DNA of 64,000 bases from Acidobacteriota bacterium (GCA_016195265.1 JACPZW010000076.1:1-64000), one strand, 5' to 3'; positions 1 to 8,723 are shown, numbered from the stretch's first letter. Notes: generated from the sequence alone by a model not told the origin. Numbers and translations: made by a program.

Positions 1-2
1 AC

Positions 3-1859
3 ACCTACAAGGCGCGCGATCTGATGCGCCTCATCGCCGAAGGCACGCACGTCTGCGGCGACCCGGGCATGCAGTTCGACACGACGGTCAACGAGTGGCA
101 CACGTGCCCGAACACGGATCGCATCCACGCGAGCAACCCGTGCTCGGAGTACATGTTCCTCAACGACTCAGCGTGCAACCTGGCGTCAATCAACCTGATG
201 AAGTTCATCAGGAAGGACGGCGAGTTCGATCCCATCTCCTACAAGGCGGCCGTCCGCACCCTGATTACGGCGCAGGAGATCATCGTCGACAACGCGAGCT
301 ATCCGAGCAAGGCGATTGGCGAGAACAGCCACGCCTACCGGCCGCTCGGCCTCGGCTACGCGAACCTGGGCGCGCTCCTGATGTCGCGCGGTGTGCCGTA
401 CGACAGCGACGGCGGCCGCGACTACGCCGCCGCGCTGACGGCGCTGATGACCGGCGAAGGCTACGCGCAGTCGGCGCGGATCGCGCGCGACCACGGCGGT
501 CCGTTCTCGGGCTACGAGAAGAACCGCGATCCGTTCCTCCGCGTGATGCGCAAGCACCGCGACGCGATGCGCGACGTCAACAGCCGCAACGTGCCGCCGG
601 ATCTCTACCAGACCGCGAAGTCCTCGTGGGACGACGCCGTCGAGCTCGGCGAGCAGTTCGGGTACCGGAACGCGCAGGCGACCGTGCTGGCGCCGACCGG
701 GACGATTGGCTTCATGATGGACTGTGACACGACCGGCGTCGAGCCGGACATCGCGCTCGTCAAGTACAAGAAGCTGGTCGGCGGCGGGCTGATGAAGATC
801 GTCAATCAGACCGTGCCGATGGCGCTCCGAAAACTCGGCTACAGCCAGCCGCAGGTGGACGCGATCGTCGACTACATCGACAAGAACGAGACGATCGAAG
901 GCGCGCCGGGCCTGAAGGATTCGCACTTGCCGGTCTTCGACTGCGCGTTCAAGGCGGCGAAGGGGCAGCGGTCGATCCACTACATGGGCCATATCAAGAT
1001 GATGGGCGCGACGCAGCCGTTCATCTCGGGCGCGATCTCGAAGACGGTCAACGTGCCGAAGGACGCGACCGTCGACGAGATCATGCAGGCCTACATCCAG
1101 TCGTGGAAGCTGGGCGCGAAGGCGATCTCGATCTACCGCGACGGCAGCAAGCGCACGCAGCCGCTCAACACGTCGAGGGACAAGACGGCGGCCGAGCAGG
1201 TCACCGAAACCGCCGGCACGCTGCCGCGCACGCCGGTCCGCCGCCGGCTGCCCGACGAGCGGCAGGCGATCACGCACAAGTTCGACATCGCGGGCCACGA
1301 GGGCTACATCACGGTCGGCCTGTTCGAGGACGGCCAGCCGGGCGAGATCTTCCTGGTGATGGCGAAGGAAGGCTCGACGATTTCGGGCTTCGCCGACGCG
1401 TTCGCGCAAGCCGTCTCCTACGCACTCCAGTACGGCGTGCCGCTGCAGGCGCTGGTGGACAAGTTCAGCCACGTGCGCTTCGAGCCGTCGGGGATGACGC
1501 GCAACCCGGAGATCCGGTTCGCGAAGTCGATCGTCGACTACATCTTCCGGTGGATGGCGTCGAAGTTCATGTCGCAGGAGGCGCAGTTCCACGCGGGCGT
1601 GAACAATCGCGAGCTGGACGAGAACGGCCACGGCCACACGATCGGTGCCTCCGCGACCGCCTCCGTGGCTGAGCCTGACGTGGCCGCCTCCACGGCATCG
1701 ACCTGGCCCGCCGCTACGGCGGCGGGTCAGGCCAATCCCCACTCGACGATTCAGAATCAGGAAGACGCGCCGCCGTGCTCGACGTGTGGGTCGATCATGA
1801 TCCGCAGCGGCGCGTGCTACAAGTGCGTCAACTGCGGGAACACCAGCGGATGTGCCTAG
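3..1859 (+). CDS. nrdJ: Adenosylcobalamin-dependent ribonucleotide reductase (class II), 3' part
   Basis: Reduces ribonucleotides to deoxyribonucleotides using vitamin B12 instead of oxygen or a glycyl radical. The gene enters from the left edge; 618 codons are visible and the start lies outside the window. The motifs NPCSEYMFLNDSACNLASIN and ATVLAPTGTIGFMMDCDTTG are typical of the NrdJ catalytic barrel. The C-terminus carries two CxxC pairs (CSTC, CYKC) and a further CG, the usual zinc-binding or redox tail. Between barrel and tail an Ala/Thr-rich linker is encoded by GC-palindromic repeat DNA (around 1640-1765), unlike the rest of the gene. The TAG stop directly abuts a 7-bp repeat, and a palindrome with a T-run follows as a likely terminator. 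The family assignment is secure. Confidence 0.93.
   Translation, partial: TYKARDLMRLIAEGTHVCGDPGMQFDTTVNEWHTCPNTDRIHASNPCSEYMFLNDSACNLASINLMKFIRKDGEFDPISYKAAVRTLITAQEIIVDNASYPSKAIGENSHAYRPLGLGYANLGALLMSRGVPYDSDGGRDYAAALTALMTGEGYAQSARIARDHGGPFSGYEKNRDPFLRVMRKHRDAMRDVNSRNVPPDLYQTAKSSWDDAVELGEQFGYRNAQATVLAPTGTIGFMMDCDTTGVEPDIALVKYKKLVGGGLMKIVNQTVPMALRKLGYSQPQVDAIVDYIDKNETIEGAPGLKDSHLPVFDCAFKAAKGQRSIHYMGHIKMMGATQPFISGAISKTVNVPKDATVDEIMQAYIQSWKLGAKAISIYRDGSKRTQPLNTSRDKTAAEQVTETAGTLPRTPVRRRLPDERQAITHKFDIAGHEGYITVGLFEDGQPGEIFLVMAKEGSTISGFADAFAQAVSYALQYGVPLQALVDKFSHVRFEPSGMTRNPEIRFAKSIVDYIFRWMASKFMSQEAQFHAGVNNRELDENGHGHTIGASATASVAEPDVAASTASTWPAATAAGQANPHSTIQNQEDAPPCSTCGSIMIRSGACYKCVNCGNTSGCA
1702..1731. 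repeat. GC palindrome inside nrdJ
   Basis: Two 12-nt arms (1702-1713 and 1720-1731) pair with one G:T wobble around a 6-nt loop. The palindrome lies in the low-complexity linker of NrdJ, just before its cysteine-rich tail, and is read through in frame. It looks like a repeat insertion tolerated between two domains. Confidence 0.6.
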
Positions 1860-1879
1860 TGGCTGGTGGCTGGTGACTG
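1859..1879. repeat. Heptamer tandem repeat (GTGGCTG x3)
   Basis: Three 7-bp units (GTGGCTG, GTGGCTG, GTGACTG) begin on the last base of the nrdJ stop codon. The same unit in reverse complement recurs at 25089-25102 and, inside a gene, at 62401-62428. Confidence 0.75.
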
Positions 1880-1896
1880 GGGCCTTGCGAATGTAG

Positions 1897-1918
1897 GGCG
1901 GGTCCTTTCGGACCCGCC
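1897..1918. repeat. REP-like GC palindrome
   Basis: GGCGGGTCC and GGACCCGCC arms around a TTTC loop, preceded by GTAG. It is the first of several copies of this palindrome in the window (1935, 10778, 11853, and variants at 11809 and 38115-38288). Confidence 0.75.
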
Positions 1919-1934
1919 TGATCAAGACTCGTAG

Positions 1935-1965
1935 GGCGGGTCCTTTCGGACCCGCCGTTTTTTTT
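1935..1965 (+). terminator. Probable Rho-independent terminator of nrdJ, built from a REP-like palindrome
   Basis: A second copy of the same 9-bp-arm palindrome (1935-1956) is followed directly by G and eight T (1958-1965). A 9-bp GC-rich stem plus T-run is the classic intrinsic terminator layout. It lies about 75 nt after the nrdJ stop. Confidence 0.7.
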
Positions 1966-2024
1966 ACCGGCCCGCTGTCGCGGGGAGACGCTCGGCCCAG
2001 CTAATTCGCGCTGTGATCCGCTGG

Positions 2025-2040
2025 TCCGGCTAAAGCCGGA
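2025..2040. repeat. Short palindrome of a second repeat type
   Basis: TCCGGCT and AGCCGGA arms around AA, in the context GGTCCGGCTAAAGCCGGACG. It belongs to the intergenic repeat cluster between nrdJ and the DinB gene (1860-2144), which holds no gene. Confidence 0.5.
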
Positions 2041-2091
2041 CGCCACGTACCTCTCCGACGCCTCCACGGGGACTCCTGCGGCGTGATCGCC

Positions 2092-2131
2092 ATTACCCAA
2101 TTACCCAACTACTCAATTACCCTATTCCCCA
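2092..2131. repeat. Octamer tandem repeat (ATTACCCA-like, 5 units)
   Basis: Five consecutive 8-bp units (ATTACCCA, ATTACCCA, ACTACTCA, ATTACCCT, ATTCCCCA) end 13 nt before the start codon of the DinB gene and directly precede the GAGG that could be its ribosome-binding site. Confidence 0.75.
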
Positions 2132-2144
2132 GAGGACGCCGCCC

Positions 2145-2681
2145 ATGAGTCTTACTGCTGACCAAGCCAAGGTTCTGCTCAACGCCAGCTTCCTTCCGTC
2201 GCTGAACGCCGAGCATCCGGTCACCAAACGCGTCATCGCCGCGATTCCCGCCGACAAGATCGACTATCGCCCCGACGACATCGTCAAAAGTGCCATCGAT
2301 CTCGCGTGGCACATCGTCACGGCCGAGAACCGGTTTCTCGAAGCCGTCATCAACGGCGTCTTCGACCTGACGCCGGTCCCACGGCCAGATGCGATGCGTA
2401 CGGGCGACGCCGTGAACGCGTGGTACTCGGAGCGCTTCGCGAAGAACATCGACCGGATCAAGCAGCTCTCCGGCGAGCAGCTGGTCAAGAGCATCGACTT
2501 CCGCGGACTGTTCCAGTTCCCCGCGGTCATCTACGCGTCACTCGGGCTGAACCACTCGATCCACCACCGCGGACAGCTCTCGATGTACCTCCGCCCGATG
2601 GGCGCGAAGGTCCCGTCGATCTACGGCGAGAGCTACGACGCCCGCATCGCGCGGGAGGCCGCGCAGGCGACGAAGGCGTGA
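2145..2681 (+). CDS. DinB-fold protein
   Basis: A 178-residue four-helix protein of the DinB/YfiT metal-binding family. His56 (AWHIVTAE) and the segment NHSIHHRGQLSMYLR (His137, His140, His141) supply the usual three-histidine metal site. Members range from bacillithiol or mycothiol transferases to proteins of unknown role, and nothing here fixes the substrate. A GAGG lies upstream, just after an octamer repeat array. The stop overlaps the GTG start of the next gene (GTGA), so the two are probably co-translated. Confidence 0.85.
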   Translation: MSLTADQAKVLLNASFLPSLNAEHPVTKRVIAAIPADKIDYRPDDIVKSAIDLAWHIVTAENRFLEAVINGVFDLTPVPRPDAMRTGDAVNAWYSERFAKNIDRIKQLSGEQLVKSIDFRGLFQFPAVIYASLGLNHSIHHRGQLSMYLRPMGAKVPSIYGESYDARIAREAAQATKA

Positions 2682-3301
2682 GCGCGGCCGCACGCACCAC
2701 GATCGTCAACGCCGGCTACCGCTCGACCAACTACTGGGTCGTCAGCGCCGGCGCGTCGCGGCTGCTCGTGGACCTCGGCTATCCGGGAACGCTCGGCACG
2801 ATGCGGGCGACGTTGAAGCGTCTGGGCATACCGCTCGAGGAAATCCGGTACGGGCTCGCGACCCACTACCACATCGACCACGCCGGTCTGGCGCAGGACC
2901 TCAAACAGATCGGCGTGCCGCTGCTCGTGCTCGACACGCAGGTTTCCGCCATCCCGCTGATGAAGCGATGGACCAAGCGGCAGGATCACTACCTGGATAT
3001 CAGCATGTACGACAACGTGACGATTTCATTCGGCGAGAGCCGTTCGGTGCTCGAGCGGATCGGCATCGCCGGCGAGATCGTTCCGACGCCGGGGCATTCC
3101 GATGACAGCGTGTCCCTCCTGCTCGATGACGGGTCGGTTTTCACGGGCGACCTGACGCCGCCTGGACTGGCGGGCGAGGACGCGGCGGACGTCGTCGCAA
3201 AGAGCTGGCGGTTGTTGCGGGAGCGCGGGGCCACGCGCATTCATCCCGGGCATGGGCCGTTGCGGCCGATGCAGACCGAGCCGCCAGCCGTGGTAGAGTG
3301 A
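2678..3301 (+). CDS. Metallo-beta-lactamase-fold hydrolase
   Basis: A 207-residue hydrolase. The THYHIDHAG segment gives the HxHxDH motif (His63, His65, Asp67, His68); His140 (TPGHS), Asp158 (FTGDL) and His192 (PGHG) complete a two-metal site. The size and compact fold fit glyoxalase II-like or small thiol-ester hydrolases, but the substrate cannot be told. I chose the GTG at 2678 because it overlaps the preceding TGA and the homologous core begins right after it; the longer open frame upstream lies over the DinB gene and is spurious. Confidence 0.85.
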   Translation: MSAAARTTIVNAGYRSTNYWVVSAGASRLLVDLGYPGTLGTMRATLKRLGIPLEEIRYGLATHYHIDHAGLAQDLKQIGVPLLVLDTQVSAIPLMKRWTKRQDHYLDISMYDNVTISFGESRSVLERIGIAGEIVPTPGHSDDSVSLLLDDGSVFTGDLTPPGLAGEDAADVVAKSWRLLRERGATRIHPGHGPLRPMQTEPPAVVE

Positions 3302-3338
3302 TCGGCCGGGCAAGTTCTTCTTCAACAAGGAGCCTCCG

Positions 3339-3920
3339 ATGAAGCGTGTTCTCCCCATCGCCTCGGCCGCCGTTCTCCTCTTCGCCGCCGCGTTTGCGTT
3401 CGCGCAGGGCGGACAGGTGCAGGGACAGAAGGTCGGCATCGCGACCAGCGTGCAGCGCGGGTACGCCACGCTCAAGACGAATTTTACGCAGGCCGCCGAG
3501 AAGATGCCGGAGGCCGACTACGCGTTCAAGCCCGGCTCGACGCCCGAGGCGCGCACGTTCGGCGCGGCCATCGCGCACATCGCGCAGGCGCAGTTCGGCC
3601 AGTGCTCGGGCCTCAAGGGCGTGCCGAACCCGATGCAGGGCAAGAACCTCGAGATGGAACTGAAGACCAAGGCCGAAATCACCAAGGCGCTCGCGGATTC
3701 GTTCGCGCTGTGCGACGACCTCTTCGCCGGAGTCACCGACGCGAACGCGACGGACATGGTCAAGCAGGGGATGAACGAAGTGACGCGCGTCGCGGCGCTT
3801 TACGGCGTCATCGTGCACGGCAACGAGATGGCCGGCACCGCGTATGTCTACCTCCGCTCGAAGAACATCGTGCCGCCCTCGACCGAGAACGCTGGTCGCG
3901 GGATGAGAGGACGAGGCTAA
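3339..3920 (+). CDS. Secreted DinB-like protein
   Basis: A 193-residue protein with a clear Sec signal peptide (MKRVLPIASAAVLLFAAAFA, cleavage probably after AFAQ), so it acts outside the cytoplasm. The mature part is a DinB-type helical domain: His80 (IAHIAQAQF) and His160 (VIVHGNEMAGTAYVYLR) sit where metal ligands are expected, but the third histidine seen in the cytoplasmic DinB protein upstream is missing. AAGGAG lies 8 nt before the ATG. Many Acidobacteria carry such exported DinB proteins next to intracellular ones; the function is unknown. Confidence 0.8.
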   Translation: MKRVLPIASAAVLLFAAAFAFAQGGQVQGQKVGIATSVQRGYATLKTNFTQAAEKMPEADYAFKPGSTPEARTFGAAIAHIAQAQFGQCSGLKGVPNPMQGKNLEMELKTKAEITKALADSFALCDDLFAGVTDANATDMVKQGMNEVTRVAALYGVIVHGNEMAGTAYVYLRSKNIVPPSTENAGRGMRGRG

Positions 3921-3933
3921 CTTCGCGCTTCAA

Positions 3934-3964
3934 GTCTGAAATCTGAAGTCTGAAGTCTGAAATC
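3934..3964. repeat. Heptamer tandem repeat (RTCTGAA x4)
   Basis: Four 7-bp units (GTCTGAA, ATCTGAA, GTCTGAA, GTCTGAA) plus a partial fifth, just after the secreted DinB gene. The same heptamer recurs at 18759-18850, 44356-44386 and 52209-52272, always at a gene edge. Confidence 0.8.
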
Positions 3965-3968
3965 AAGG

Positions 3969-4007
3969 AGGGCCGGACGCTTCGTCGTTCGGCCCTTTCT
4001 ATTTTTG
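3969..4007 (+). terminator. Rho-independent terminator after the secreted DinB gene
   Basis: AGGGCCG (3969-3975) pairs with CGGCCCT (3990-3996), extended inward by ACG/CGT. It is followed by TTTCTATTTTT. This would end transcription before the symporter gene. Confidence 0.75.
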
Positions 4008-4025
4008 CCTTTGCGTTTCCGCTCT

Positions 4026-4060
4026 TAAGTTCTAAGTTCTTAGTTCCAAGTTCTCAGTTC
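4026..4060. repeat. Heptamer tandem repeat (NNAGTTC x5) abutting a start codon
   Basis: Five perfect-length units (TAAGTTC, TAAGTTC, TTAGTTC, CAAGTTC, TCAGTTC) end on the base before the ATG at 4061. They occupy the place of the ribosome-binding site, and no purine-rich Shine-Dalgarno sequence is left. Confidence 0.8.
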
Positions 4061-5305
4061 ATGTCGCTCACCACGCGCGTCCTCATCGGCCTCGTCGCCG
4101 GCTTTCTGATCGGCCTCGCGCTGGCCGGCGCTTCGCCTTCCGTCTCCGCGCCCATCAACGCGTTCCTCGCGCCGGTCGGGACGATCTTCGTCAACCTGAT
4201 CCGGATGACGGTAATTCCACTCGTCGCGTCGATGCTGATCGCCAGCGCGGGACGGATGGGCGCGTCGGGCGCGCTCGGCCGCGTGGGCGCGCGGGCGATG
4301 GCGATTGCGATCGCGCTTCTTGCCGTCGCGACGGCCGTCAGCGTCGCGGTCGCGATCCCCGTGCTCGACCGCGTGCAGATCGATCAGGCTGCGGCGATGG
4401 CGCTGCGCGGTCCCGTGGCCGACGCGGCCGGGTCCAGTCCGACGCTCGCGCAGTGGTTCACCGATCTCGTCCCGCTCAATGTCATCAAGGCGGCGGCCGA
4501 CGGCACGATGCTCCCGGTCATCCTGTTCGCCGTACTGTTCGGCCTCGCCCTCGCGCGTGTGGCGGAACCGCGCCGGGAGGCGGCGCTCGGCGCGATCCAG
4601 GGCATCGCCGACGCGATGCAGCGCCTCGTCGCGTGGATTCTCGATCTTGCGCCCATCGGCGTCTTCGCGCTCGCCGTACCGCTCGCGTCGAAGCTCGGAC
4701 TCGGCGCGGCCGGCGCGGTCATCGTCTATATCGTGCTCGTCGTGTCGCTGACCGTCGCCGTGGCGATCGTGCTGCTGTATCCCATCGGCATAGTCGCGGG
4801 AAGGATATCGCCCGCGGCGTTCATCGCGTTCTGCACGCCGGCGCAGGCCGTCGCGTTCGCGTCGCGATCGTCGATCGCAGCGTTGCCGGCGATGATTGAA
4901 AGCGCGGAACGCGCGCGCATGCCGCCGCTCGTCTCCGGCTTCGTGCTGCCGCTGGCCGCGTCGGTGTTCCGCGTCGGCGGGGCCGTCGCCATGACCGTCG
5001 GCGCGCTGTTTCTGGCCCGCCTGTACGGCGTCGCGCTCTCGCCGTCGCAACTGGCGACGATGAGCGTGACGATTGTTTTGTCGACATTCACCGTGCCGGG
5101 CATTCCGTTCGGCAGCATCATCGCCATGGTTCCCGTGCTCGCCTCGGTCGGCCTGCCCGTCGAGGGCATCGGGATTCTGCTCGCCGCCGACACAATCCCG
5201 GACATGTTCCGCACGACCGCGAACGCGACCGGCATGCTGACGCTGGCGGCCGCCCTCAATCGCGATAATCGGCTTGAGCCGGCGGACGCCGCCCGCAGAC
5301 AATAG
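4061..5305 (+). CDS. Dicarboxylate/amino acid:cation symporter (DAACS family)
   Basis: A 414-residue inner-membrane secondary transporter of the sodium/proton-dicarboxylate (GltP/DctA) family. The segment VGTIFVNLIRMTVIPLVAS in an early membrane helix and the C-terminal DTIPDMFRTTANATGM (family form D-x-x-x-D-x-x-R-T-x-x-N) mark the substrate and cation-binding core. Length matches the family (about 410-440). The ATG follows directly on five heptamer repeats, with no visible Shine-Dalgarno. Substrate (glutamate, aspartate, C4-dicarboxylates) cannot be separated from sequence alone. Confidence 0.88.
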   Translation: MSLTTRVLIGLVAGFLIGLALAGASPSVSAPINAFLAPVGTIFVNLIRMTVIPLVASMLIASAGRMGASGALGRVGARAMAIAIALLAVATAVSVAVAIPVLDRVQIDQAAAMALRGPVADAAGSSPTLAQWFTDLVPLNVIKAAADGTMLPVILFAVLFGLALARVAEPRREAALGAIQGIADAMQRLVAWILDLAPIGVFALAVPLASKLGLGAAGAVIVYIVLVVSLTVAVAIVLLYPIGIVAGRISPAAFIAFCTPAQAVAFASRSSIAALPAMIESAERARMPPLVSGFVLPLAASVFRVGGAVAMTVGALFLARLYGVALSPSQLATMSVTIVLSTFTVPGIPFGSIIAMVPVLASVGLPVEGIGILLAADTIPDMFRTTANATGMLTLAAALNRDNRLEPADAARRQ

Positions 5306-5308
5306 GCC

Positions 5309-6097
5309 GTGCCAATACTCGGCCGACTCCGCTACCTCGAAGCGTCCCCGGCTGCCAACGCGCGGCCGAGAGGGACGTTGCTGCTCATTCACGGTTTTCC
5401 GCTCAACTCGCGGATGTGGGAAGGACAGATCGCTTTCGCCGCCGCGCGCGGCTGGCGCGTCCTCGCGCCTGACCTGACGGTGGTCACCAAGGCGGACGCG
5501 ACTGTCGACGATTTTGCCGCCGTCGCGATCGATCTGCTGGACGGCCTGCACGTCGAGGGCGCGGTCGTGGGCGGACTCTCGATGGGCGGCTACGTGACAT
5601 TCGCCGTCGTCCGCCATGCGGCGCGCTACGTGCGCGGACTGATCCTCGCCGACACGCGGTCGCAGGCCGACACGCCGGAGGGCGTCGAAGGCCGGAAGAA
5701 GATGCTGCAATTGCTGAGGGACCAGGGTCCGTCGGCCATCGCCGACCAGATGATCCCGAAGCTGATCGGCGAGACGACGACACGCACGCGGCCGGAGGTC
5801 GCCGGTCAGCTGCGCGCGATCATCATGGCGAATTCAGCAGAGGCCATCGGCGGCGCCATCAACGCGCTGATGACAAGACCCGACGCGACGCCGCTGCTGG
5901 CGACGATTCACGCGCCCACGCTCGTGGTTGTCGGCGCCGAGGACACGCTGACGCCGCCGTCGCTCGCCGAGGACCTGCACCGGGGGATCGCCGGCTCTCA
6001 GCTTGAGGTCATCGCCGGCGCAGGACATATGCCGAACCTGGAGAGACCAGATGCGTTCAACGAGGTCGTAGGAGATTTCCTGGACCGGCGCGTGTAG
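5309..6097 (+). CDS. Alpha/beta hydrolase
   Basis: A 262-residue alpha/beta-hydrolase-fold enzyme. The oxyanion loop is HGFPLNSRMWEGQ, the nucleophile elbow GGLSMGGY places Ser91, and Asp213 (GAEDTLTPP) and His241 (GAGHMPN) complete the catalytic triad, so it should be active as an esterase, lactonase or peptidase-like hydrolase. Substrate unknown. It starts with GTG three bases after the symporter stop, suggesting co-transcription. No signal peptide, so cytoplasmic. Confidence 0.85.
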   Translation: MPILGRLRYLEASPAANARPRGTLLLIHGFPLNSRMWEGQIAFAAARGWRVLAPDLTVVTKADATVDDFAAVAIDLLDGLHVEGAVVGGLSMGGYVTFAVVRHAARYVRGLILADTRSQADTPEGVEGRKKMLQLLRDQGPSAIADQMIPKLIGETTTRTRPEVAGQLRAIIMANSAEAIGGAINALMTRPDATPLLATIHAPTLVVVGAEDTLTPPSLAEDLHRGIAGSQLEVIAGAGHMPNLERPDAFNEVVGDFLDRRV

Positions 6098-6103
6098 TCA
6101 ACT

Positions 6104-6135
6104 TCCTCATATCCTCATATCCTCATATCCTCAAA
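6104..6135. repeat. Octamer tandem repeat (TCCTCATA x4)
   Basis: Three perfect TCCTCATA units and one TCCTCAAA occupy almost the whole gap between the hydrolase stop and the SDR start (6143), again leaving no obvious Shine-Dalgarno sequence. Confidence 0.8.
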
Positions 6136-6142
6136 TTCCACC

Positions 6143-6922
6143 ATGGATCTCGAACTCACTGGCAAAATCGCCATCGTGACCGGCTCTACCAAGGGCCTTG
6201 GTCTCGCTTGCGCGGCGGCTTTGCTTCAAGAAGGCTGCAACGTCACCATCTGCGCCCGCGGCGAAGAGGGGATTGTCACCGCGGTCACCCAGCTGCGCGA
6301 GATTTCCGGTGCTTCGGACCGCCTGCTGGCCGTCCAGGCCGACCTGGCCACCGACAAGGGCGTGGCCGACGTGGTGATTCGGACCCTCGAGACCTTCGGC
6401 GGGCTGGACATCCTTATTAATAATGTCGGGCTGGCCCAGGGGGCCGGGATCGTGGACACGGCGGACGCCGAGTGGCAGGAAGCCCTCGACCAGACGCTTT
6501 TTCCGGCGATCCGGGCGTCGCGGATGGCCGTGCCCCACATGCGCAAGCGGGGCGGCGGGTCCATCGTGATGATCGCGTCGATCTGGGGCCGCGAATCAGG
6601 TGGCCGCATGACGTACAACGCGGTCAAAGCGGCCGAAATCAGCCTCGCGAAGTCGATGGCGCAGCAGCTGGCGAAGGACAACATCCGCGTCAACAGCGTC
6701 GCGCCCGGGTCGATTCGTTTTCCTGGGGGTTCGTGGGATCGGCGTGTACACGCCGATCCGGAGGGAATGGCGGAGTTCGTCCGCAGGGAATTACCGTTTG
6801 GCCGGTTCGGCCGCCCCGAAGAGGTCGGAGCGGCGGTCGCGTTCCTCGTCTCGCCGCGTGCCAGCTGGATCAGCGGGGCAAGTGTGCCCGTTGACGGCTG
6901 CCAGTCACGCTCCCTGATCTAA
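6143..6922 (+). CDS. Short-chain dehydrogenase/reductase
   Basis: A 259-residue classical SDR that uses NAD(P)H to interconvert an alcohol and a ketone. TGSTKGLG (13-20) is the nucleotide-binding glycine motif, NNVG the stabilising NNAG-type motif, and Ser146, Tyr158 and Lys162 (YNAVK) the catalytic set. The length is normal for the family. The C-terminal PVDG followed by a short tail is also typical. The substrate is unknown; the preceding symporter and hydrolase suggest a small catabolic group, but this is weak inference. Confidence 0.87.
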   Translation: MDLELTGKIAIVTGSTKGLGLACAAALLQEGCNVTICARGEEGIVTAVTQLREISGASDRLLAVQADLATDKGVADVVIRTLETFGGLDILINNVGLAQGAGIVDTADAEWQEALDQTLFPAIRASRMAVPHMRKRGGGSIVMIASIWGRESGGRMTYNAVKAAEISLAKSMAQQLAKDNIRVNSVAPGSIRFPGGSWDRRVHADPEGMAEFVRRELPFGRFGRPEEVGAAVAFLVSPRASWISGASVPVDGCQSRSLI

Positions 6923-7127
6923 TCTCGGGATTGGTGCTGCCGTTGTCGATCCGCGCCACGCGCGAACGGCCGCTCGACGCGACCTGACGCCGGACCGCCG
7001 GCTTGTGGATTCTGACGCGAACGACGAAGCCTTCGGGGTTTTCGAGTTCGCCGGTCTCCGGTCCTTCCGCGTCGGTCGAGTGAAGGAAGAAACCTCTGTG
7101 CCGCGCTCGCGGCTCGCCTGCATCCAT
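6870..7127 (-). CDS. Hypothetical small protein
   Basis: An 85-residue reading frame with a good AGGAG 8 nt before its ATG and codon use like its neighbours. It is basic and hydrophilic, with no signal peptide, membrane segment or recognised domain. Its 3' end overlaps the convergent SDR gene by about 50 nt. The other open frame over the same stretch (start 7135) has no such ribosome-binding site. I regard it as possible rather than proven. The rest of the gap, 7128-7259, shows nothing I can name. Confidence 0.4.
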   Translation of the reverse strand: MDAGEPRARHRGFFLHSTDAEGPETGELENPEGFVVRVRIHKPAVRRQVASSGRSRVARIDNGSTNPEIRSGSVTGSRQRAHLPR

Positions 7128-7259
7128 CTCTTCAACTCCTCAAGAAGAGTTATCGGCTGTCAAGATTCAGGGTAACAGTACCGTGTACCTGGTCAAGACA
7201 AAAAGCACACAAAATGAAGAAAAGTTTGCGCGCGATTCTCGATCGCAATGTCGAGTGCG

Positions 7260-8645
7260 TTACTTGGCGCGCGCGCGGAACGCGAACCAGTAGACGGGCG
7301 CGCCCGCGAAGATGATCGCGAACGTGATCGACGTCGGCAGCGGGTCGCTCACGAGCGCGTTGACGACGAAGGCGATGACGGCGGCGATGAAGATGGCAGG
7401 GACGATCGGATACCCGATCGCGCGATACGGACGGGTGAGCTCCGGTCTTGACCGCCGCAGACGATAGATCGCGGCGACACCGAGCGCGTAGAAGGGCCAG
7501 ATCGCGAGGACGAACGTATCCGTGAGCGCTTCGAAGCTCCGGCTGAGGACGAGTGCCATTCCGAGTAGAGCGGCGAGGATGATCGCGATGTACGGCGTCT
7601 TGTAACGCGGATGCACGCGCGCGATCGTCTCGAAGAACAATCCATCGTCCGCCATCGCGAAGAACACGCGCGGCGACGCGAGCATGCTCCCGTTGAGCGA
7701 GCTGAACGACGAGATCATGACAAAAATTGACACCAAGACGACGCCGACGCGGCCGAAGAGCGCGAGCATCGTGTCCGCGGCCACGAGTCGCGACTGTGCG
7801 ACCGTCGCGATCGGATTCACGTAGAGGTAGGCGACGTTGGTCGCGACGTAGAGCACGATGATCGCGATTGTCCCGAGGATGATCGCGCGCGGCAGGTTGC
7901 GGCTCGGGTCCTTCACCTCGCCCGACGCGAACGACAGGTCGGCCCAGCCGTCGTAGGCCCAGAGGATGCTGACGAGTGCGAGGCCCATGCTGCCGACGGC
8001 GAGCGGCGCGCCGGTCCCCGTCGTCAGGTTCGACAGGCTGGCGCCGTGACCGGCGCCGAGCGCGAACGCGGAGCACACGAGCACGGTCAGCGCCGCGAAC
8101 TTGGCCCAGGTCGCGACGCCGACGATCATTGCGCCGACGTTGGCGCCTCTAATGTTGGCGAACGCCGCGAAGGCAATGGCCGCGGCCGACAGACTGCGCG
8201 CGACGATGAAGTGCTCGATCGGGTCGACGCCGAGGCTCCGCAGCAGGTACTCGCCGAAGACGACGGCGATCCCGCCGAGCGCGTTGGCGCGAATCAGGAC
8301 CAGCTCCGACCAGCCGAACAGGAACCCCGCCAGCCGTCCCCAGCCTTCGCGCAGGTAGGCGTAGAGGCCGCCCGTTTCCGGCAGGGCGGCCGCCAGTTCG
8401 GCCAGCGAGAGCGCCCCGCAGAGCGTGATGGCGCCCCCGGCGACCCAGAGGAGTAGCATCGCGACCGGATTTGGTACCTTCTGGGCGATGCCGGCGGGCG
8501 ATCGGAAGATGCCCGAGCCGATGGTGATACCGACGACGAGGGCGACGGAGCTCCAGAGGCCGAGCGTGCGGGGCAGACGTTCGGAAGGCGTGGCCACGTG
8601 TTGGCGGACGATAACACGAACGTCACCGTGTCTTTTGGTAGTCAT
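7260..8645 (-). CDS. APC-superfamily amino-acid permease
   Basis: A 461-residue integral inner-membrane transporter with about twelve hydrophobic segments. The first helix has VVGITIGSGIFRSPAGIA, the helix-1 substrate-binding motif (GSGIF) of LAT/YfnA/SteT-type amino-acid permeases; SELVLIRANALGG and FASGEVKDPSRNLPRAI are other family landmarks. It probably moves amino acids by proton symport or exchange. I prefer the ATG at 8645, preceded by GAGAGGG, to a TTG six codons further upstream. It is divergent from the small secreted protein at 8724. Confidence 0.87.
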   Translation of the reverse strand: MTTKRHGDVRVIVRQHVATPSERLPRTLGLWSSVALVVGITIGSGIFRSPAGIAQKVPNPVAMLLLWVAGGAITLCGALSLAELAAALPETGGLYAYLREGWGRLAGFLFGWSELVLIRANALGGIAVVFGEYLLRSLGVDPIEHFIVARSLSAAAIAFAAFANIRGANVGAMIVGVATWAKFAALTVLVCSAFALGAGHGASLSNLTTGTGAPLAVGSMGLALVSILWAYDGWADLSFASGEVKDPSRNLPRAIILGTIAIIVLYVATNVAYLYVNPIATVAQSRLVAADTMLALFGRVGVVLVSIFVMISSFSSLNGSMLASPRVFFAMADDGLFFETIARVHPRYKTPYIAIILAALLGMALVLSRSFEALTDTFVLAIWPFYALGVAAIYRLRRSRPELTRPYRAIGYPIVPAIFIAAVIAFVVNALVSDPLPTSITFAIIFAGAPVYWFAFRARAK

Positions 8646-8723
8646 CCCTCTCACAAAACCCAAAAAGACGCGTCAGCCAACTGGCATCGGTCTTGATAAT
8701 CTGACGGTGTAGGAGCACCACGA

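Noticed and set aside
186-1925. A 579-codon open frame on the minus strand opposite nrdJ.
   Set aside because: Its product is dominated by Arg, Leu, Val and His without any domain; it arises because the codon bias of nrdJ removes stops from the opposite strand.
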